The notes under the pieces: generated by a model
Database searches by the model: none
Told to the model about the DNA's origin: nothing
What the model saw: only the letters and a program-made list of their open reading frames with translations
Program-made: the position numbers and the translations under genes
Assembly: GCA_017312345.1 (NCBI GenBank)
Contig: BLAA01000001.1
Coordinates: 1-64,000, forward strand
Direction of reading: 5' to 3'
Length of the DNA stretch: 64,000 bases
Origin: Candidatus Denitrolinea symbiosum
GTDB taxonomy: Bacteria > Chloroflexota > Anaerolineae > Anaerolineales > Villigracilaceae
In this document: piece after piece, positions 63,060-64,000 of the stretch
Layout: each line of letters starts with the position of its first letter
Position numbering within the stretch: position 1 is the first letter of the stretch

Positions 63060-64000
63060 ATGGAATTCCAGATCTCGCATATCATCTCGAACACCCCCGC
63101 CTCCAGCGCGGAGACTTCCAGCCTCCTGCCGCTGCTGCTGGCGTTGGCGATCCTGGTGGGCAGCGCGAAACTGGCCGGCGCGCTATCCGTCAAACTGGGA
63201 CAGCCGGCAGTCCTGGGCGAACTCCTGGCCGGGCTGATCCTCGGTCCCACCGTAATAGACATCTTCCATCTTCCTTTCCTGGAAGACCCTTCCGGCCTCA
63301 CCCAACACACAGTTTTTCAACTTTCCCAACTGGGCGTGATCTTTCTGATGTTCTCCGCGGGGCTGGAAGTGGAACTCAGCGACCTGCGAAAAAGCGGACG
63401 GCCCGCGTTTCTGGCCGGCCTGTTCGGCATGTTGCTGCCGATCATACTGACCGCCTTCGCCGCATTGCCGTTCGAGGCATCCATCAATTCATCCATCCTT
63501 TTGGGAATCGTCCTCGCCGCGACCAGCGTGAGCATCTCCGTGCAGACGCTGGTCGAGCTGGGACGCCTGCGCACTCCTGAGGGAATGGCCCTGCTGGGCG
63601 CGGCCGTGGTGGACGACGTGCTGGTCCTTTTGGGATTGTCAATTTTCGTCAGCCTCTTTGCCGGCGGAGGCGATAGCAGCCTGACCGTCGTCATCCTTCG
63701 CATGGCGCTCACCCTCGCGGCCTCCGGCGCGATCGGGTATTTCATCCTGCCCAAACTCGCGGACTGGAGCAGCGCTCTGCCGGTCAGCCAGGGCATGATG
63801 GCGCTGGTCATCGTCGCGGCTCTCATGTTCGCGTGGAGCGCGGAATTTGTGGGCGGCATCGCCGCGATCACCGGAGCCTTCATCGCCGGCGTGGGACTGG
63901 GGCAGACGCATTGGCGCGAGGAGATCGCGCGCGACCTCCAGACCATGAACTACGCCTTCTTCGTCCCGCTCTTCCTCGTGGGAGTCGGACTGCAGGCCAA
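63060..64000 (+). CDS. Cation:proton antiporter, CPA2 type (partial)
   Basis: The first 313 codons of a KefB/NapA-like antiporter; the 3' end is outside the window. Seen: GQPAVLGELLAGLILGP near residue 45, FLMFSAGLEVEL, ATSVSISVQTLVELG and VVDDVLVLLGLSIF with the paired Asp residues that carry cations. Nine or so membrane helices are already visible. Start ATG one base after the previous stop, so it is coupled. Confidence 0.9.
   Translation, partial: MEFQISHIISNTPASSAETSSLLPLLLALAILVGSAKLAGALSVKLGQPAVLGELLAGLILGPTVIDIFHLPFLEDPSGLTQHTVFQLSQLGVIFLMFSAGLEVELSDLRKSGRPAFLAGLFGMLLPIILTAFAALPFEASINSSILLGIVLAATSVSISVQTLVELGRLRTPEGMALLGAAVVDDVLVLLGLSIFVSLFAGGGDSSLTVVILRMALTLAASGAIGYFILPKLADWSSALPVSQGMMALVIVAALMFAWSAEFVGGIAAITGAFIAGVGLGQTHWREEIARDLQTMNYAFFVPLFLVGVGLQA

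Overview
The window is GC-rich, gene-dense bacterial chromosome, most likely from the phylum Chloroflexota, class Anaerolineae. This is an inference from gene content: a DUF3090 gene, DUF3467 and translin-family genes beside ssb, Pro/Thr-rich linkers in lipoproteins, a bifunctional penicillin-binding protein with a Pro/Thr tail, an L10 gene starting with TTG, and several promoters set 6 bases before an ATG. No rRNA genes are present. The last gene runs off the right edge.

Layout. 1-3900 is the rpmG / tRNA-Trp / secE / nusG / rplK / rplA / rplJ / rplL translation-transcription block. It has two matching L1-type operator hairpins and an L10 leader with an attenuator. 3900-7800 holds LexA with its own SOS box, a metallo-beta-lactamase-fold hydrolase, and an operon of ssb, DUF3467, a translin-family gene and a membrane protein. 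7800-15140 holds a candidate small RNA, a two-gene sensory operon whose receivers lack the phospho-acceptor Asp, a glycosyltransferase, a methylase-like protein with a zinc ribbon, and a CAP-domain lipoprotein. 15229-16745 is a small toxin-antitoxin-like island (BrnT pair, and winged-helix plus nucleotidyltransferase). 16900-21030 holds pepF, a lipoprotein, ychF and tRNA-Leu. 21400-26300 holds a 39-residue membrane protein, a frameshifted glgC, and a P-type ATPase under a probable yybP-ykoY (Mn2+) riboswitch. 26300-43500 is ordinary housekeeping and signalling (HD, SanA-like, PlsY, gyrB, a 1,343-residue sensor kinase, FIST, MFS, HAD, PlsC, DUF3090, alkyltransferase-like, SurE).

43550-50760 is the accessory region. 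It carries three tandem copies of a module made of a lipoprotein followed by a Cys-rich secreted or membrane-anchored protein. The lipoprotein 5' halves and promoter/operator are almost the same in all three, while the 3' halves differ and look AT-richer. An IS1-like element with an 8-bp target duplication sits inside one module. 50800-64000 holds a creatininase-family hydrolase, PBP1A, a MaoC-like dehydratase, an (alpha/alpha)6 glycoside hydrolase, and a group of a B12-binding mutase-like protein, an opine-dehydrogenase-like protein and an asparagine-synthetase-like protein without its nucleophile Cys. A DUF2179-type membrane protein and a CPA2 antiporter (partial) follow.

The most unusual non-gene signal is spread over the whole window. 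At least ten intergenic sites carry arrays of degenerate words of about 8 bases, most of them mirrored into an inverted repeat. Each site has its own word, and some arrays supply the 3' coding end of a neighbouring gene. Smaller dispersed hairpins (AAGTTCTACTT type and AGAAACC type) occur as well.
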